A stretch of DNA of 64,000 nucleotides, taken from Cryptomeria japonica (taxonomy: Eukaryota; Streptophyta; Pinopsida; Cupressales; Cupressaceae). Within the stretch, counting starts at the first letter, position 1. The number at the start of each line of letters is the position of its first letter. A model generated the notes under the pieces. That model made no database searches, was not told the DNA's origin, and saw nothing but the letters and a program-made list of their open reading frames with translations. A program made the position numbers and the translations under genes. The stretch is taken from contig NC_081407.1 in the NCBI RefSeq assembly GCF_030272615.1, forward strand, positions 378,454,400-378,518,399. Reading direction: 5' to 3'. Below are positions 12,331 through 24,665 of the stretch, one piece after another.

Positions 12331-14042
12331 TAATGAAATGATTTTGTCATTGAGTAAACCTAGAAATCCAACACTTAGCATTCCTCTTGATGATCATATA
12401 CCCCTTCTTGAGCGTATGATTATTCTTCCTCCTAAGGAAAAAAATAATCTTCTTCCCAAAGAGGCACCTATTCATTCTCCTAAAAAAGGAGAGCATCCTT
12501 CCTCCTAAAAAAAGAGATATTCCTATTCCTAAAGAAGAATCTATTCCTTCTCCCATGGATGAGTCCACTCCAGCTCCTAAAGGTAGAAAAACTCTTCCTC
12601 CTAAACAAAAAACTATTCCTCCTAAGGTTAGACCTATCCCTCCTCCTAATGATGGACCCAGTCTTCTTCCTACACCTCCTATTCCTCGTTTATATGGTCT
12701 GGTTCCTCCTCCTCCATCTTATAGAGAGAAACAACTGACCTCTCCTATTTTCCAACCTAAAAGACCTCAGCCCATTCATCCTTCCCTAAAAGAAGAGACA
12801 AAGCCTATACCCGATGAACCTTAACTTCATCAACCTTCATCCAAAACTAGACGAAACTGTTGTGCGAGAGCTCGTGAAGCTGCTTCTCAAACCATTTCTT
12901 CTCCTAAAACACAAACAGTTGGCATGATTCCATTTTCTCCTAAACAAGATGATTAGCCTAATTCTCCAAGAAGCAAAATTGTTAAAACAAATGATGCTTC
13001 AAGTTCTATTCCTATTAGAGCTCCAATTCTTATTAATCTTGACGAAGAAATAGGTGAAAATGTTCATAATGATGAAAATGTTGGTCCTAATATTTCTGAT
13101 GATGAATATGAATATGTTGACATTGACAATGATTTATCTATAAAATTTTCAAAAGCATTAATCCTAGCTCCTAGTAACGAACAAAGTGACTCAACATTAA
13201 AGAATGGTCCTTGATTGGAACTTGTGATAGCTCCATCTACCATGATCGATGTGGCTCCTCTTGCGCGTTGTCCACCTTCCCGAAATAATGATCAGCAAGA
13301 TTGAGGGGAGGATGACATGCTTGATTAGCTTCACTAGCACCGTAGATTCTCTCTCCCTCTTTGTCTCCTCTCTTGCTTATTTGTGAGATTCTTCTATTAG
13401 TTCTCCTTATTCTTCTATTTGTTTTTCCTAGTGTTGTCTACTTGAGGACGATACAAAGTGTTGAGATCTCTTTTGGTCTCTCTCATGTTGACTCAAAAGA
13501 CACATGTGTTCCCTGCTTCCATGGTGTTTTATTTTCTTTGGGGGATGAGGATGATTCTATGCACATATATATACTTGATATACATGAGTTATTCCAACCA
13601 ATTGTGTTTATCCTCTGATTTATCCTCTCTCAGGGGCTAAATTATTGCGATAATGTGCTTGTCTTTTTTGGGTGTATCCTACCTTAAATAAATTTCTCCC
13701 GGAAAGGCGTATGCAATAGCTTTAACGTGGGGACATACACTCTGCTCATTATTCTCTCTCGATACTTTAAGTTACTTAGCAAACTTTGTCTTTGCTTTGT
13801 AATTTTTTTTGCTTCTTTTCGTGACTCATAGTAAGAGAACCTTACTAGTTGTAGTCATGGTTCTCTCTTTGTCTCATGATCTGCCCTTTTATCTTATGAT
13901 TGAAGTCGTAAGATCCTAAAGTCCATTGGGGGCTTGGTGAATCTTTCCTCCTCGTTGTGGTGAAAGTATTTCAATTTGAATTCCTTGTACTTTACCGACA
14001 GTATTTGCGTAAGCTCATACTCCCGCGAAAGTGGGGGCTAAA

Positions 14043-15110
14043 TGTAACGTCCTAAAAGTGCATCCCTCACAATTTTTGATTGCATTTGGGTCTTTGCCTT
14101 AGTTTTTGCGCCCCTCAGCCTGAATGGAGACTTGAATATGCTCATGCACGTAAAAAATACCTTGCAACTCAACAATGCACTATGCCTGCACCTTTATCCT
14201 GCCCCAAAATAGGACAAGACCAGGGCATGGCACCCTGGTCCCCCTTAATGGGGACCTATCTTGATCCCCTCCCCCTGACCTAACTCGAATTTGTAGTGTG
14301 AAAATCCTCCCTCTATCGGCTCATTTCAAAAAATCACTCAATTAATCCCACTAGCAAGTATATAAGAGGGATTTACCCTCCAATTTGACATCCACGATCT
14401 AATGCACATAATAGGTCTTCAAGCATTCAAGAGATCAAGCATTCAAGCATTTAAGAGCAATTGAGCATTTCCAGTCTTCCTTCAAGATTTGGAGTAGTGA
14501 TAGAGTCAAGATTTCAAACATTGAAGAGGAGATCATCATTCTACTTCATGAAATTATAATTCCATGTGGAGTCAAGCAAAACTTCACAAGGAGGTATAAG
14601 CATTTCATTTTCAAGAAATTCAAGATCCCCTCAAAGAGGATGATTTCTACTTTCAATCATTTCAATTACATTATTCCAACCACTTGGTTAATTCCAAAAT
14701 CGGGGTTTCACCTGAAGGCAAACCCCTATTACCAACACATTTCCCTTTCCTTCTGTATGCAGAAACCAGGTGCGCAACTGTACTTTTTGAATTGAGCTTT
14801 ATTTGCAGAGATGGAAAAACCCTCTTTGACGCGTGGAAAGTTCAGAGGACCAGGTTGGGGGCGCCCCTATCCGGACACACGGTCCCTGCAACTTTTTCCC
14901 GATTTCACGGAGCAGGTTCGAGTCATCTCAAACTTCTAAGATCCAAGTGCACGACTGAATCCCAAATTTGTAGCTCGTTCTTTTCTCACACTTTGTCTTC
15001 ACTTCTAGCAGCTAGTCTTAATTCAATTAATCAACTTACAAAAACGGGCCAATTACATTCTAAACACATCCAATCTACTTAGTATTAAGTCCTTACATCA
15101 TTTGGGATTG
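14043..15110 (+). repeat. 3' LTR of the TAT-like relic (family A)
   Basis: Begins TGTAACGTCCTAAAAGTG immediately after the polypurine tract. A second copy of the same junction lies at 30088 (TGTAGCATCCTAAAATTGG). Both carry a TATA box about 310 bp in (TATATAAGAG near 14351; TATATAAGGG near 30401). The right border is approximate. Confidence 0.6.
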
Positions 15111-16590
15111 GATCTAGTAGAGTCAACCCCTCTTTTGAACGTAAAGTCCCCCTGAAGTGAAAATTGAGCTTAGTGAATTTTCCCTTCCCACGTGGAGAAT
15201 TTGCTAAGCTCCCAATTTTCCACTTTACACATTTTTCTACTATTCACTGAGAAAGATGGATTTGAGTTTTACCTCTATAGTTGGGATTCTATTTCCAACT
15301 GTTTTCCTTCAAGCCCATTGTTATCCATCTCTTGTGACTTCTTTTTTGCTTTCCTAGAGTCTTTACATTTAGGGGTGTCATTGTATGTCTCTTCGATAGG
15401 TGTCTTTCTTTTCTATGTGGAGGGTCTTTGTGTGTTCTTTTAAATGTGAGAGATTAGGTTTTCATTGGAAAGGTGGATTGTATTTTTTCCTACCTTCAGT
15501 GTTCCAAGGGAGCTGCTGCCTTTTTGAGGGGTCTGTTTGCTCCAAGTGCCAATTATTTTTGGCCACTGGAGAGAGTTATATTTTGCATTACCATATGTGA
15601 TGGTATTATTAGCGCTACTTGTGTGGGAATTTTAGCCCTTATGACTGTGCCCTCTATCTCATATTCTTATGGGGCAGGTTTTGTCCTTGGGACTAGCTGT
15701 TTTGACGAGAATACTACTTCCTTCTCTCTTGTCTATTCTACACTGGATCCTATCGAGGTAGACTTTACTGTAAGCTCAACCTAGAGAAGTCCTATTGAGG
15801 TGGACTTGTTTTAAGGATATGCTGCTACCACTCTTTTATAGGTTATTTTAGAATATTCTCTTTTCTGTTCTATTACAGGTTGTATAGATGTGGACTTTTG
15901 GAGAGTTATGCTAGGCTTTTGAACCTATAGAGACGCCTTGGGAAGCAGAGTCTGTTCGGGACCCGATTCCATGTTTGATTTCCTTGCCAGGTAGATGGTT
16001 TATTGTTAAAGGATAGAGTGTGAGGGCTTCTCAACGTAGGTTTTCTACCACCTTCCTTTTCTTGGTTTAGTTTAGCTCCTTCTACTAGCTAAAGTATTTT
16101 ATTTTCAAATGTGTCAATATTCAAGAGACTAGGATTTAGTTTGAATCTCTCTTCTCTTTTTCCAAATTAACTTTATATGCATGTTGCTTATGATCTTCTT
16201 TATTTCTTGGTTCTATGTTTGCCTCATTCCTTCACTAATCTTGTCTCTGTTTGAGGTGTTTTATTTGGTGTGCCTTTCAAAACCCATTGGTTCTATTTTG
16301 CGGTTTTGATGTGGCCCTTGGATATTTTAACTAGAGTTCAAGATGTTTGGTTAAGATTTTATGGTCCATTTCAAAACCAAAAGATTGTGAGAATGTAGCT
16401 TTTGTTCATGGTTGAGGCCATTGTTTCTCGTCAGTTCAAGTTCCAGTCAAAAGCTTTGGATTAGTTAGTCTCACCCCCTATGAGACTCCTTGTTCTCACC
16501 TTCTAGTGTATTTTTTTTTGCCTTTTTCGCTAATATGTAACGAGTCAAGGCCTTGTTTTGTGATTAACTAATCAAAACATAAATATTACC
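15111..16590 (+). repeat. Decayed repeat, possibly LINE 3' region
   Basis: T/G-rich non-coding text. The end near 16535-16590 (TATGTAACGAGTCAAGGCC followed by AT-rich DNA) resembles the tails of plant LINEs, and phrases such as TATTGAGGTGGACTTG weakly recall the 5.2-5.8 kb repeat. No reverse transcriptase is visible. Confidence 0.25.
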
Positions 16591-19500
16591 TACCTTGGTA
16601 TTCATGACATCTATTACAAAGATCAGTAAATCTCTATCTCTTGCATGATATTTTTATGTTGTAAAACTCTATAAACATCTCTTCTATTCCCCTAAATATC
16701 ATTTAGATAAGAAAAGAAGGAGAAGAAGGAGAAGAAAAGGAGGTGTTGGGAAGAGGGAGGTGTGGCTCAAAGCCCACTTTAAGGTCACAAAAATTGAAAA
16801 CATTTTTATCAAATTTCCTAAGCTGCCCATCAGAGTCAATGCATCAAAGTAAGATTTGGGATCAAAGCATGTATCTTTTGAGGTGTAGTTGGGTATGGTG
16901 TACGACCTCGAAGTAGTGAAGGGATTGAACTCCCTTTGTAATAGTTAACTCAATCACTGGTCCCTCGTTGGTTCTCTCTATTTTTTTGTTCTTATCTATT
17001 CTTCTCTAAAGACTCACAAATGTTTGTTTTTGTTTAATCTTATTCCTTGTGAGATCCACCCTACTTTCCTTAATGGTAGTTGTTTAACGGGTTCGGGCCA
17101 TTTCCCATGCTAATGTAATCAAAAGAATAATACAATATTTTACCACATTATATTCTCATGTAGAATAAATTAATATATTCTAGTATTTTTGACATAAATG
17201 TAACCCTTACTATTGCAAAACCTTTATAAGTACATGATTCCACATTATAATATTCTAGTGCTCATATTGAAGCAATGGATATATAAAAGTGAGAGTGATA
17301 ATTTAAACCATTCCTTCCAAACTAATATATCCTTAATAGTCCCATCATTGTAATTTATGGTAGTTATTTGGATTTAGAAAATATTGTGAACCCATCCTAC
17401 TCATTTAAGTCACTTCCAAAAATTTTAATATATGTTGAATTGTCAAAATAAATTTCACACACATCTATGGCTACTAGGATCTTAGGGAAGTCAATATGAT
17501 TGATCTATTTAGTATTTATATGGATCTTCCTCATCTAGTACATTCAAGGCACCCACTTGTTCTTAATGACTAATAAGTTTAATTCTACTTAATCCGAAAT
17601 ACTATATGCTTTGGCAATGCAAATACATTTTTTAACAAACAACTACATAATTTAAATAATATATATTCTAGAATAGGAAACCACATGAATCATTTATTTT
17701 GTTTTGACTCTATATGTATTATTTCATTCTGTTGAGATTATCTCTCTATTTCTTGTGCGTCCTTTTAAAAAATTAAGTCACTTATTCTTTTTTTATTCAT
17801 TTATTCGTTGCACTATGACTGTTATTAGAAATATAGGAGTTGTTGTTGATGTCTTATTTCAATGATATGATTTTGTGCCAGAAGTTTTCCATTGAATAAT
17901 TTGTACTCATTAATGGATATTTTGAATTCAATTTCTATTGATCATTTTTGACAAAATCCATTTGCATCTTCTTTGTAGTTTCCCAACTAAATTGGGTTGT
18001 ATGGATTTACAATGTGACTTCCTCTACAATTAAGACATATCTCACCTTTTTCTATTACTAATTAAACTACCAATTGCTAAGGGGAATAGTTAACTAGACT
18101 CTTATTATGTGTAGGGGCAATACCTAAATAGATAAATTTTAGAGATTTGGATTGAACATGGATCCAACAAAAATTTGTACGCTTGTTAATTCAATCTAGA
18201 TCAAGGAATTTAATGAATAATAATATAATATAGTATTCCAGACTCAATTAACATATATAACATCAAATATGAAAGCAAGAAAATTTAACAGCAAAATTTA
18301 TTTTTTTTACTATTTGCAACATTATATAACATGTAGATAAAGTTACGCATTTCTTTAGGAAATGTTAGAATTATTCTATATCCTATAAATTTTGGTATAA
18401 TTGATTTTGCCAACATAGCCTTCATTACTATGTATTTTTTATTTAATTGCCTTTCTTCTCTTCTTTCTTGTTTGTTACCATCTTTTACTCTTCTTTTTAT
18501 TTTCTTCCCTAAATCTAGATTCATTAACCTCTAAAACCTCCTAGTGACTACAATAAATAAGAGAACTCATAATCCTTTTACTAGATCATGTTGTTAGCCA
18601 ATATATAATACATTTACAACCAAAATAAAGTGAAAATTCCCCCTTAGATAATGAACAACCAAGAAAATAAGACATTAGGTCATTGTGTCTTATGTGCGTT
18701 AAATGTAAAGTATAATAACTGTGAGCTTCCCTTATTAAAGATATGTCAAATGCAACATAACCAAGTAAGGTCACAACATTGGCCTGATGTGAGGTTATAA
18801 AAAAATTAAACTATGAATATGCTAGCATGTAGAAGGAAACAAAATAATAAAATTATTGTAAAAGATTAGTATAAATAAAAAGCTATTGAAATTATAACTA
18901 AGACGTGATCTAGCTCATTATGATACTGCCAAGGATATATAAAGACAAATCAATTTACTCTATGAAGTTACAACAGATAGAACTTAAAGCTCAAATAAAT
19001 ATCATTTATATTGAATAAGAAATAATAATATCTTATCTAACAAATCAATGCTTAAATCAGTACTAATATTTGAAGCATCCCTTTAGGAATCATATTTTCT
19101 ATTATATCCTCTAAAAATAAGTGTTCATCACATAGGAATTGCATTTTATAACAATATTATTTAGCATCATACACAAACCTTATATCTATTTGTAGCAATG
19201 CATGCAAAACAAAGGTAATTTTATTCCAAGTAACTTGCTCGAGGCTTACAGTAAATTCAATATCACGGTCTAAAAATAATAAATAATCTTGTATCTTTCT
19301 TTTGTAACTCAATGATTTAATGGCTAATGAAATTTTTTTTAAAATTAGGGCTGATCCCGTTCTCAATTTTTAACCAATTTATTTTGCCACCTACCTTATA
19401 CCTTCTCTTCATGTAGTACTCATTGTTAGTTTGTTTCCTTATGTTCCAGTTCTCTCTTCACATTATTAATTTTTTTTTTACCAAACCTTTAAATTGGCGA

Positions 19501-20440
19501 ATCTCCCTCCCATTGAAAATTGGCGAAATGTCTACTTCTCTACTTCTCTTCAAAGCTCTATCTCATAGATTCCTACTACAAAATTTCCAGAATGCCCTAC
19601 ATGGTCCTATCAGTTTCTATTTAAATTTATAATTTTTTCAAAAATATTGCGGTTTTTAAAAACAATTTATTTCAATCAATAATATATAATTTTGCAGTAA
19701 TTTAGATTTGATTTTTTAGTATTTTTAAAAATGTAAAAAGTTCTATATATTATTATTTTTAAATTATATTTTGAATTTTAAAAATAAATTGTTTTAATTT
19801 ATTTTGAAAATTTTATCTATTAATATTTATTGCTTTTAAAAGTTTATAATATTAAAATAATTAATTATGTATTTAAAAAATTTAATATTAAATTATATGT
19901 TTATGACTTCTTAAATATTATTCTTATTTAAAGGAGAATCTAGATCAATAGAACAATTTAGATTAAATTAAACTTAATGGTCATTGGACATAAAATCAAA
20001 GATATTGTTAATTCATTTTAGAATGTGATTATCAACCACACATGTCATTAGAGGGATGCAAGGTTGTATGGGCTTTAGGATGACTTGACCTTATTATGTG
20101 TGGTCATAATGTTGTTTGTAAAGCTAAAGCAAGGCAAGTATGGATATCAAGAAAATAATTATAGTGTGTAATTTAAGACTCCCAAATGTGAGAAATAAAT
20201 ACAAACAAGAGATGTGTTGAAGTATACAACTTCTATGTAACTTCTTCCCTTGCCACTCTATCTACAAAATTCCTCAGATGTATTATGTATTGAGAAGTAT
20301 AAGTGGATAATGCACTAAAGGATAGTGCATACGTGACAAAACACACAAAATGAGGTTATACATGGCAATTACAAATAATTCAATACTATGTTAATACTAT
20401 TACTATTGGTTCAAAGATTTACATCAGGTATAACCACCAT
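16591..20440. other. Long AT-rich spacer, no gene seen
   Basis: About 3.8 kb with strong AT bias (notably 19620-19930). Short open frames are lysine/isoleucine-rich translations of AT-rich DNA and carry no family signature. Confidence 0.5.
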
Positions 20441-20489
20441 ACTAGGTGTCATCCTATGTTAACATCTTCATTAATGAGTTTGAATTACA

Positions 20490-21260
20490 AATTGGCCCAA
20501 ACATATCCCTCCCTCCCTCTCTCTCTCTCCCCTTTTGTATCTTTGTATCTCTTCTTTTCTATCCATTTCTATCTCCTAATCTTTATCTTAATTTCTCCTT
20601 ATCCCTCTACAACTATATCTCTCTTTATTTGTCCTTTTCATCCTCTCTCACTCTATCTAGACATGTCTCACTCTCTTTAACCATCTATTTCTTTGCCACC
20701 TCCCTCTCTTCATTTCCATCTCTAGCTCTCTCTTCCTCTGTCACCCTATCTCCAAACATGTCTCGCTCTCTTTATCTATTCATCTCTCCCCTCTCACTAT
20801 TGCAAACATAACATGAGCCTATTGGTAATGGAGTTCAATTATCTTCTTGACTAAAAGGTTTTCTTTCACTTATGTTTGGTTTGTATTAATGAATGCACAA
20901 TTGAGTCAAAGTTATCCCTCACTCATTCTCTCTCCCCCTCTCTATATATTTATCTCTTCTATCTCTATCTATTTCTCTCTCCTCTCTCTTTATCTCTTCC
21001 TCTCATATCCATATCCCTATTCTTCTCCATATCTATATCAATCTCGATATCTATCTTCCTCTCTATATTTATTGCCTAACTCTATCTCCTCACTCCTTTA
21101 TCTTTCCCTCACTCTTCCTCCTCTATCTCTCTCTTTATATCCCTATATCTCCCTCTCTCCTTCTCTCCCTATTTCAAACAAAACATAAGAATATTGGTAA
21201 TGGAACTCGATTATATTCCCGGTTTAAGGGTTTTGTTTGATTGCATTTGTCCATTTAAGT
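20490..21260. repeat. Tandem repeat with CT-rich microsatellite
   Basis: Two head-to-tail units of about 390 bp, each a long CTCTC/TCCCT pyrimidine tract followed by a shared non-microsatellite module (CAAACATAACATGAGCCTAT / CAAACAAAACATAAGAATAT, then ATTGGTAATGGA). Part of that module also occurs before the first tract. The Ser/Leu-rich open frames here are pyrimidine-tract artefacts. Confidence 0.7.
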
Positions 21261-22630
21261 AGATGCATAGTTGATTTGGATCTATAATTTTTTCAAATCT
21301 TGAGACCTTTGTTGAATAAAGAATTTCATTTACTAAATGGTTTGCTAATTGATCTCACGTGTTGCACAAATATATGAAAAAATAGATCAATTTTTTTTAA
21401 TAATCATTCCACATCTGTTTGGCATACATATTGCACACCGAGGTGAATTGCTAGTTTTATATTCTTGACTTTTTTATTACACCATATCATTCAATAAAAA
21501 AGAGAATAGCATTGATGGAAGAACCACAATCATCTGTAACTGCATAGGCTACCCATGCCTATTTGTATCACCTCCACATAGAAAAGTACCTAAAACCATG
21601 CTATCTACATTAATAAACATTTTCTTATTTATGCAAACCATGTCATTAAAGGGTCCAAAAGTATAGGGATTCATTCAAAAAATATTCCTCACTTAATTGC
21701 ATCCAATATTAGATCACTCTCGGTGTCCATGCTCTTACATGGATGTAGATTTACCTTTCGTATTAGTCATTTGTGGAAACTCAATGGGGAATTGGAGATT
21801 GTGAGTGTGGTATGAAAGACAAGGTAAAACCTATGAGAGATATTTAAAAAAAATGTACTCGAATAGTTATCAAGAAAACTGAGATTATACTAGCATAAAA
21901 TATGACCAAACTATTTTATTGACTTGCTCTTCTATAATATGAACCACTTATTATAATCATGAATTGATCAGGTGTAGAATTTTATTCCCCCTCTCACTCT
22001 ATTTGTTCCTTATATTTGATTGTTGATCACTTTGATTTCTTAATTGTAAAAAGTTCATTAATTAGCCACCCTTATCCAAAGAGAGTAAAAAGATAATTCT
22101 TGATAGGTAAACAAGGGATCATGGAATTAAACGTTTCCCAACAAAGAATAATCCCAATAAATCACTTTTAACCCATTTTTCACTTCTCAAATTGAATGTT
22201 TTTTAAAAACTATTTATAATTGTCATATTATTTGATATAAAAGAAAAGAAAATTCAATCAGTATAAATAAAAATAAATAAAATGAAATGTCTAATCAATA
22301 TGAATTACTTTTCTCATATATTTGATTGAAGTAAGAGGAAAAAAATCATCTTTAATATTATATTTTCCTATTTAGTTACCCCAAAAAACTAATTCATCAA
22401 AACATTAAGTTAAAAAAAATATTAAATAAACATATATCTCACAAAAATAATAAAAAATAAATCATCTAAATCAACTGTATGTACTTTGTTAAAAGGAGAA
22501 TCGATAGGCCAATGCAGTCAACTAGACGAAAAGTTTTGGTGTTGAAAAATGGAAATAGACAGATCTCAAACATTAGAAAAAGTAGTAAACCTACTTTATT
22601 AAAGAGAATTCACTCACCTAAAGGTAAAAT
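21261..22630. other. AT-rich spacer
   Basis: No gene or convincing repeat seen. Confidence 0.4.
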
Positions 22631-22636
22631 TTTTAT

Positions 22637-23260
22637 CTCCAAAACTGCTAGAAAAGACACCTACTTCATTTACAACAATGCACTTCATTTACAACAACAC
22701 ACTCACCTAAAGATTTAATTTTGGCCGAGTTCAACTGTAGATGGATGTGAAAGAGACTATCTAAACAACGCACTCAACGCAATGTGAACAATGTTTTCGC
22801 ACCCATCAATAGTTTGATAATGAAGGCTCTTTTCTCTAAAATATCACGATTTACATTCATTATAGCTATGAGGACTGGAAGCGGTACTGATTCTATTTCC
22901 GCTACCCATCTACCCTCTAGGGTTTGGAAAAATAAAACGATCTTAAATAATTCTAAATACTAGATCCCTTGGACAACATGGTCTCTTCCATGATGGGATT
23001 CTCAACACCACCAAAAAGTTTTTTTTCTTTTAGAATACCTCTCCAAAATCTATCTTCTTATACATTTATCCTCCATAAATTGGTTCTTATGTTTGCATAT
23101 GTTGTCTTAAACCTATAATTTAGGTCTCCAAAACTGCTAAAGAAAAGTAATACACCTACTTGACTTCAAAATTGTAGATGGATGTGAAATAGATATTCTA
23201 ATCAACGCATTCAATGTAAACTAAATGAACATAAGTTATTTTGAGCAATGTTTTTCTATC
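22637..23260. repeat. Diverged direct repeat upstream of GLP1
   Basis: Two copies of about 130-160 bp, at 22637-22800 and 23127-23260, share CTCCAAAACTGCTA, ACACCTACTT and TGTAGATGGATGTGAAA, followed by CAACGCA. They lie 0.6-1.2 kb upstream of the GLP1 start. Confidence 0.5.
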
Positions 23261-23439
23261 CTAGAACATAGACAATCTGGGAAATAAACATTGAATAACA
23301 TAAATTAATTTAAATGACAAGAGATAAAAATCTCATTGAAAAAGGGTACAAAGCATGGACAGTCTTTAGGCCAATATCCAACTCCAAGAAAGAAACTTTC
23401 CTCTCATACCGATTATCCCACGGTGGAGAAAGATTTATA

Positions 23440-23831
23440 TATTGTTTCCTTTGAAGAAGCCCACCGTTCCAATTAAGTCTAAACAATTCCACATTACTAA
23501 AATGATGGCGATGGCGAGAATACGTGTTAAGGCAGGAGGTAAGTTGATCTTGAGATAGGCATACGCAGCAGAGCAGGGAGAAGATAGAAAATTTCAACGT
23601 TAATGAAAGGATGGTGAGAATACATCTACGGTAGCAGGCGAGATAACCACATGCAGTAAGGCTTAGTGTGACGTAAGGAAAAAAGCAACAACTCTGGAAG
23701 GATCCGTGAAATATACGGAGTGAAGATGAATTAGTCTTTGCGGAGAGTTAAGGTTTGGGCTATATAAAGCGTGTAATGGGTTTGTAATAGACATTCATAT
23801 CCTGATCTCTTCTGTCTGCGTTTCTATTACA
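23440..23831 (+). promoter_or_regulatory. GLP1 upstream region with TATA box
   Basis: TATATAAA at 23761-23768 lies about 65 bp before the ATG. The segment shares pieces with the GLP2 and GLP3 upstream regions (ATTGTTTCCTTTGAA, ATTCCACATTAC, GAATTAGTC), so it is a diverged homologous promoter. Confidence 0.65.
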
Positions 23832-24592
23832 ATGGCTAACCGCATGATTTACTTCACGTTGGGACTTTTTCTGTTGATATGCTGTTACAGCGACAGGGTC
23901 ATGGCAGGGGATCCGGATCCCTTGCAAGATTTCTGCGTTGCAGATGAGGAAAGCAACGGTGAGTGAAAATATTTATACATAAACAATGATAATGATTTGC
24001 TTATTAGACGAGTCGAGTTACTAACAGACAGATTGATTTGGTTTTGTTTTAAACAGTTTTGGTGAACGCGTTCGTTTGCAAAGACCCAATGCAAGTTTCA
24101 GCAAACGATTTCTTCTTCCGGGGACTTGGTCAGGCAGGGAACACCGACAATGATGTGGGCTCCAACGTAACGATGGCGAACGTTAAACAGATACCTGGCC
24201 TCAATACGTTTGGAATATCGTTGGTCCGCATCGACTACGCAGTGGGTGGAATAAATCCTCCTCACACACACCCAAGAGCCACCGAAGTTCTTGTTTTACT
24301 GGAAGGCCAGCTTCTTGTGGGTTTCATTGACACCAGCAACAAATTTTTCAGCAAAGCTTTGGAGAAGGGAGATGTGTTTGTGTTTCCAAAGGCACTTGTT
24401 CATTTCCAGCAGAATGTGGGGCATGAAAATGCAGTGGCCATAGCTGGATTGAGCAGCCAGTTTCCCGGAGTTCAGACAATCGCCAATTCTCTGTTTGCGG
24501 CGAATCCCCCTCTCCCCGATTCCGTTTTGAGCAAGGCCTTCCGCATCACCCAGGAACTGGAGAATTACATTCAAAAGAAATTGGCATACTAA
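23832..24592 (+). CDS. Germin-like protein GLP1 (cupin), two exons
   Basis: Exons 23832-23958 and 24057-24592 with a 98-bp GT-AG intron (donor GTGAGT, a TACTAAC branch-point-like site, acceptor AAACAG) give a 220-residue protein. Residues 1-25 are a signal peptide ending VMA, so the product should be secreted to the apoplast. Cys35 and Cys50 form the conserved disulfide pair. Germin box 1 is [14 protein letters not shown] (ligands His112, His114, Glu119) and box 2 is [16 protein letters not shown] (His158). All four manganese ligands of the cupin barrel are present. N79-V-T is a possible glycosylation site. Germin-like proteins form oligomers, and members variously show superoxide dismutase or, in true germins, oxalate oxidase activity; which applies is not visible here. 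The intron after the DFCVAD segment is usual for GLPs. It is the most diverged of the three copies (for example C-terminus KKLAY). Confidence 0.93.
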
Positions 24593-24665
24593 ATAAAACA
24601 AACAAGAGGTCTCCCAATGAAGACCGTCTTTCCCAATTCTTTTTTCTCACCGTTGAATAAAACTA
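24593..24665 (+). terminator. GLP1 3' UTR with polyadenylation signals
   Basis: AATAAA overlaps the stop codon (24592-24597) and recurs at 24656-24661. The segment around GAAGACCGTC and TTGAATAAAACT is conserved after GLP2. Confidence 0.6.

Larger units (their letters stand above)
9951..15110 (+). mobile_element. Ty3/Gypsy (TAT-like) retrotransposon relic, 5'-truncated, no polymerase seen
   Basis: Fossil element with, in order, a gag region (10223-11263), a protease-like region (about 11790-12330), a proline/lysine-rich spacer (about 12350-12830), an acidic coding-like tail to about 13300 and a long non-coding 3' region. A purine-rich polypurine tract (GTGGGGGCTAAA, 14031-14042) and a 3' LTR starting TGTAACGTCC follow. 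Reverse transcriptase, RNase H and integrase are not visible. The left side lacks a matching 5' LTR and abuts an unrelated LTR. It is broken at several places and appears old. Confidence 0.75.

Noticed and set aside
14684-15082. 132-residue open frame
   Set aside because: Lies inside the LTR of the TAT-like relic and has no family features.
20446-21188. Ser/Leu-rich 113-121 residue frames
   Set aside because: They are translations of CT-rich tracts and have no protein features.
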